NCBI GenBank assembly: GCA_028822945.1 | Contig: JAPKCN010000024.1 | Location: 1-14,738 of the forward strand | From: Porticoccaceae bacterium | Lineage (GTDB): Bacteria; Pseudomonadota; Gammaproteobacteria; Pseudomonadales; Porticoccaceae | Reading direction: 5' to 3' | DNA length: 14,738 nucleotides | Part shown: positions 13,378 through 14,738 of the stretch, piece after piece | Position numbering within the stretch: the first letter of the stretch is position 1 | Layout of the letters: the number at the start of each line of letters is the position of its first letter | Translations under genes and position numbers: made by a program | Notes under the pieces: model-generated | Databases searched by the model: none | The model's input: the letters and a program-made list of their open reading frames with translations, nothing else | What the model was told of the DNA's origin: nothing

Positions 13378-14738
13378 ATGTCATCTACATCCTCAGCCGA
13401 GACCTTGGGTTTTCAGACGGAAGCCAAACAACTTCTTCATTTAATGATTCATTCGCTTTACTCGAACAAAGAAATATTTCTTCGTGAGCTAGTGTCCAAT
13501 GCCTCTGACGCTACCGATAAACTGCGTTTTGAGGCGCTCGAAAGTCCGGACTTGTACGAGGATGATGGCGATTTACGGATTCGCATCGAGATTGACGAAA
13601 AGAATAAAAAATTGGTGATAGCCGACAACGGTATCGGTATGTCAAGGGACGAAGTGATTGCCAATTTGGGTACCATTGCAAAATCGGGGACTGCTGAGTT
13701 CCTCACTACGTTGACTGGCGATCAGCAGCAGGATTCTCAGTTGATAGGTCAGTTTGGTGTTGGCTTTTATTCGTCCTTTATTGTCGCTGAAAGGGTCGTA
13801 GTCGAGACTCGTCGTGCCGGGATGTCGGTGGATCAAGGTGTGCGCTGGACCTGCGAAGGCGAGGCTGATTACCAGATAGAGTCGATTGAAATGCTTAAGC
13901 GTGGTACGCGTATTGAACTGCATTTAAAAACGGATGAGCATGAATTTGCCAACAATTGGCGCGTTCGAAGTATAGTTAAAAAGTACTCAGATCACATTGC
14001 CATCCCCGTACAAATGCTCAAAGCTGTACCGGCTGCGATGCCCTCAGAGGACGATGAAACGGTGATAGAGGACGAAGCCAAAACGCCGGAATGGGAGGCG
14101 GTAAACGACGCGAAAGCCCTCTGGACGCGCTCGAGAAGTGATGTTAGTGACGATGAATACAACGACTTTTACCGACATATCTCTAATGACTTTTCTGCTC
14201 CACTCAGTTGGAGTCACAACCGGGTTGAGGGTAAGCATGAGTATACCAGCCTGCTTTATATCCCCAGTATGGCTCCGATGGATCTGTACCAACGAGATGC
14301 GGCTCGCGGTGTCAAACTTTATATTAAGCGCACTTTTATCATGGATGACGCGGAACAGTTTATGCCGATGTATCTGCGGTTTGTCAAAGGGGTATTGGAC
14401 AGTGCCGATCTTCCGCTAAATGTGTCCCGCGAAATTCTCCAAAAGACCCCAGTTGTGGACAGTATTCGCGCAGCTGTTACCAAGCGCATACTCGATATGT
14501 TGTCTAAATTGGCAAGTAGCGACGAAGAAAAATACGCCACGTTTTGGAGCCAGTTTGGCAGCGTTCTTAAAGAGGGGCCAAGCGAAGATCATAGCAATCG
14601 AGAAAAAATTGCAAAGTTATTGCGATTCTCTAGTTCTACCAGCGGTTCCGAAGCTAACACAGTTAGCCTTACGGACTATATAGCACGCAAAAAAGAGCTA
14701 CAGGACAAGATATATTACTTGACCGGTGATAGTTATTC
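13378..14738 (+). CDS. htpG: Molecular chaperone HtpG (Hsp90), 5' part, cut by window end
   Basis: This cytoplasmic ATP-dependent dimeric chaperone is the bacterial Hsp90. About 453 codons are visible without a stop, against roughly 620-640 residues in full-length family members, so the C-terminal dimerisation domain lies beyond the window. The N-terminal ATPase domain shows NKEIFLRELVSNASDATDKL (30-49) with catalytic Glu37 and magnesium-ligand Asn41, DNGIGMS (83-89) with adenine-contact Asp83, GTIAKSGT (98-105) and the lid and phosphate motif GQFGVGFYSSF (124-134). The middle domain contains RGVKLYIKR and LPLNVSREILQ, the latter with the arginine that contacts ATP. Reading from the ATG at 13378 is continuous to the window end. 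GGAG lies 11 bases upstream of the start codon, behind a heat-shock-like promoter. Confidence 0.97.
   Translation, partial: MSSTSSAETLGFQTEAKQLLHLMIHSLYSNKEIFLRELVSNASDATDKLRFEALESPDLYEDDGDLRIRIEIDEKNKKLVIADNGIGMSRDEVIANLGTIAKSGTAEFLTTLTGDQQQDSQLIGQFGVGFYSSFIVAERVVVETRRAGMSVDQGVRWTCEGEADYQIESIEMLKRGTRIELHLKTDEHEFANNWRVRSIVKKYSDHIAIPVQMLKAVPAAMPSEDDETVIEDEAKTPEWEAVNDAKALWTRSRSDVSDDEYNDFYRHISNDFSAPLSWSHNRVEGKHEYTSLLYIPSMAPMDLYQRDAARGVKLYIKRTFIMDDAEQFMPMYLRFVKGVLDSADLPLNVSREILQKTPVVDSIRAAVTKRILDMLSKLASSDEEKYATFWSQFGSVLKEGPSEDHSNREKIAKLLRFSSSTSGSEANTVSLTDYIARKKELQDKIYYLTGDSY

Noticed and set aside
13642..13923. Minus-strand open frame within htpG
   Set aside because: It is fully antisense to the conserved ATPase domain of htpG and has no family resemblance.

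Overview
This window looks like a chromosomal segment of a heterotrophic, probably marine gammaproteobacterium. The evidence is RhlE-type DEAD-box helicase and HtpG genes next to lipid and branched-chain acyl-CoA catabolism genes, a periplasmic PQQ quinohemoprotein dehydrogenase, a rubredoxin electron-transfer protein, and moderate base composition with short spacers. The lineage is inferred from gene content only. I see no tRNA, rRNA, CRISPR array, insertion sequence, integrase or phage gene.

Layout. (1) 76-900 (+): a dienoyl-CoA isomerase-like crotonase. (2) 901-1265: a non-coding convergent gap with two inverted repeats. (3) 1266-3467 (-): a PQQ- and heme c-containing alcohol dehydrogenase with a signal peptide. 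(4) 3644-4144 (-): a decayed 2-hydroxychromene-2-carboxylate isomerase gene, preceded by an unidentified open segment. (5) 4357-5223 (+): a 3-hydroxyisobutyrate dehydrogenase-family enzyme. (6) 5300-6652 (-): a rubredoxin fused to a rubredoxin reductase, with five perfect 8-bp tandem repeats just upstream. (7) 6752-7924 (-): an alpha-methylacyl-CoA racemase-like family III CoA transferase. (8) 8167-10006 (+): cysC and sat, which together turn sulfate into PAPS. (9) 10084-10566 (+): a VOC-fold protein. (10) 10680-12176 (+): an RhlE-type helicase, followed by a terminator-like hairpin. (11) 12266-13273 (+): two tandem hotdog thioesterases. (12) 13378 to the window end (+): the first ~453 codons of htpG behind a sigma-32-like promoter.

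The left half (crotonase, racemase, hydroxyacid dehydrogenase, PQQ dehydrogenase, rubredoxin system, isomerase remnant) fits oxidation of alcohols, unsaturated or methyl-branched acyl chains, or sterol and aromatic side chains. Strands alternate, so these are mostly separate transcription units and not one operon. The right half is mainly sulfate activation, RNA metabolism and protein folding. I found no clearly new multi-gene system. The most notable items are the multi-lesion isomerase pseudogene, the octanucleotide repeat in front of the fused rubredoxin reductase, and the diverged tandem thioesterases.
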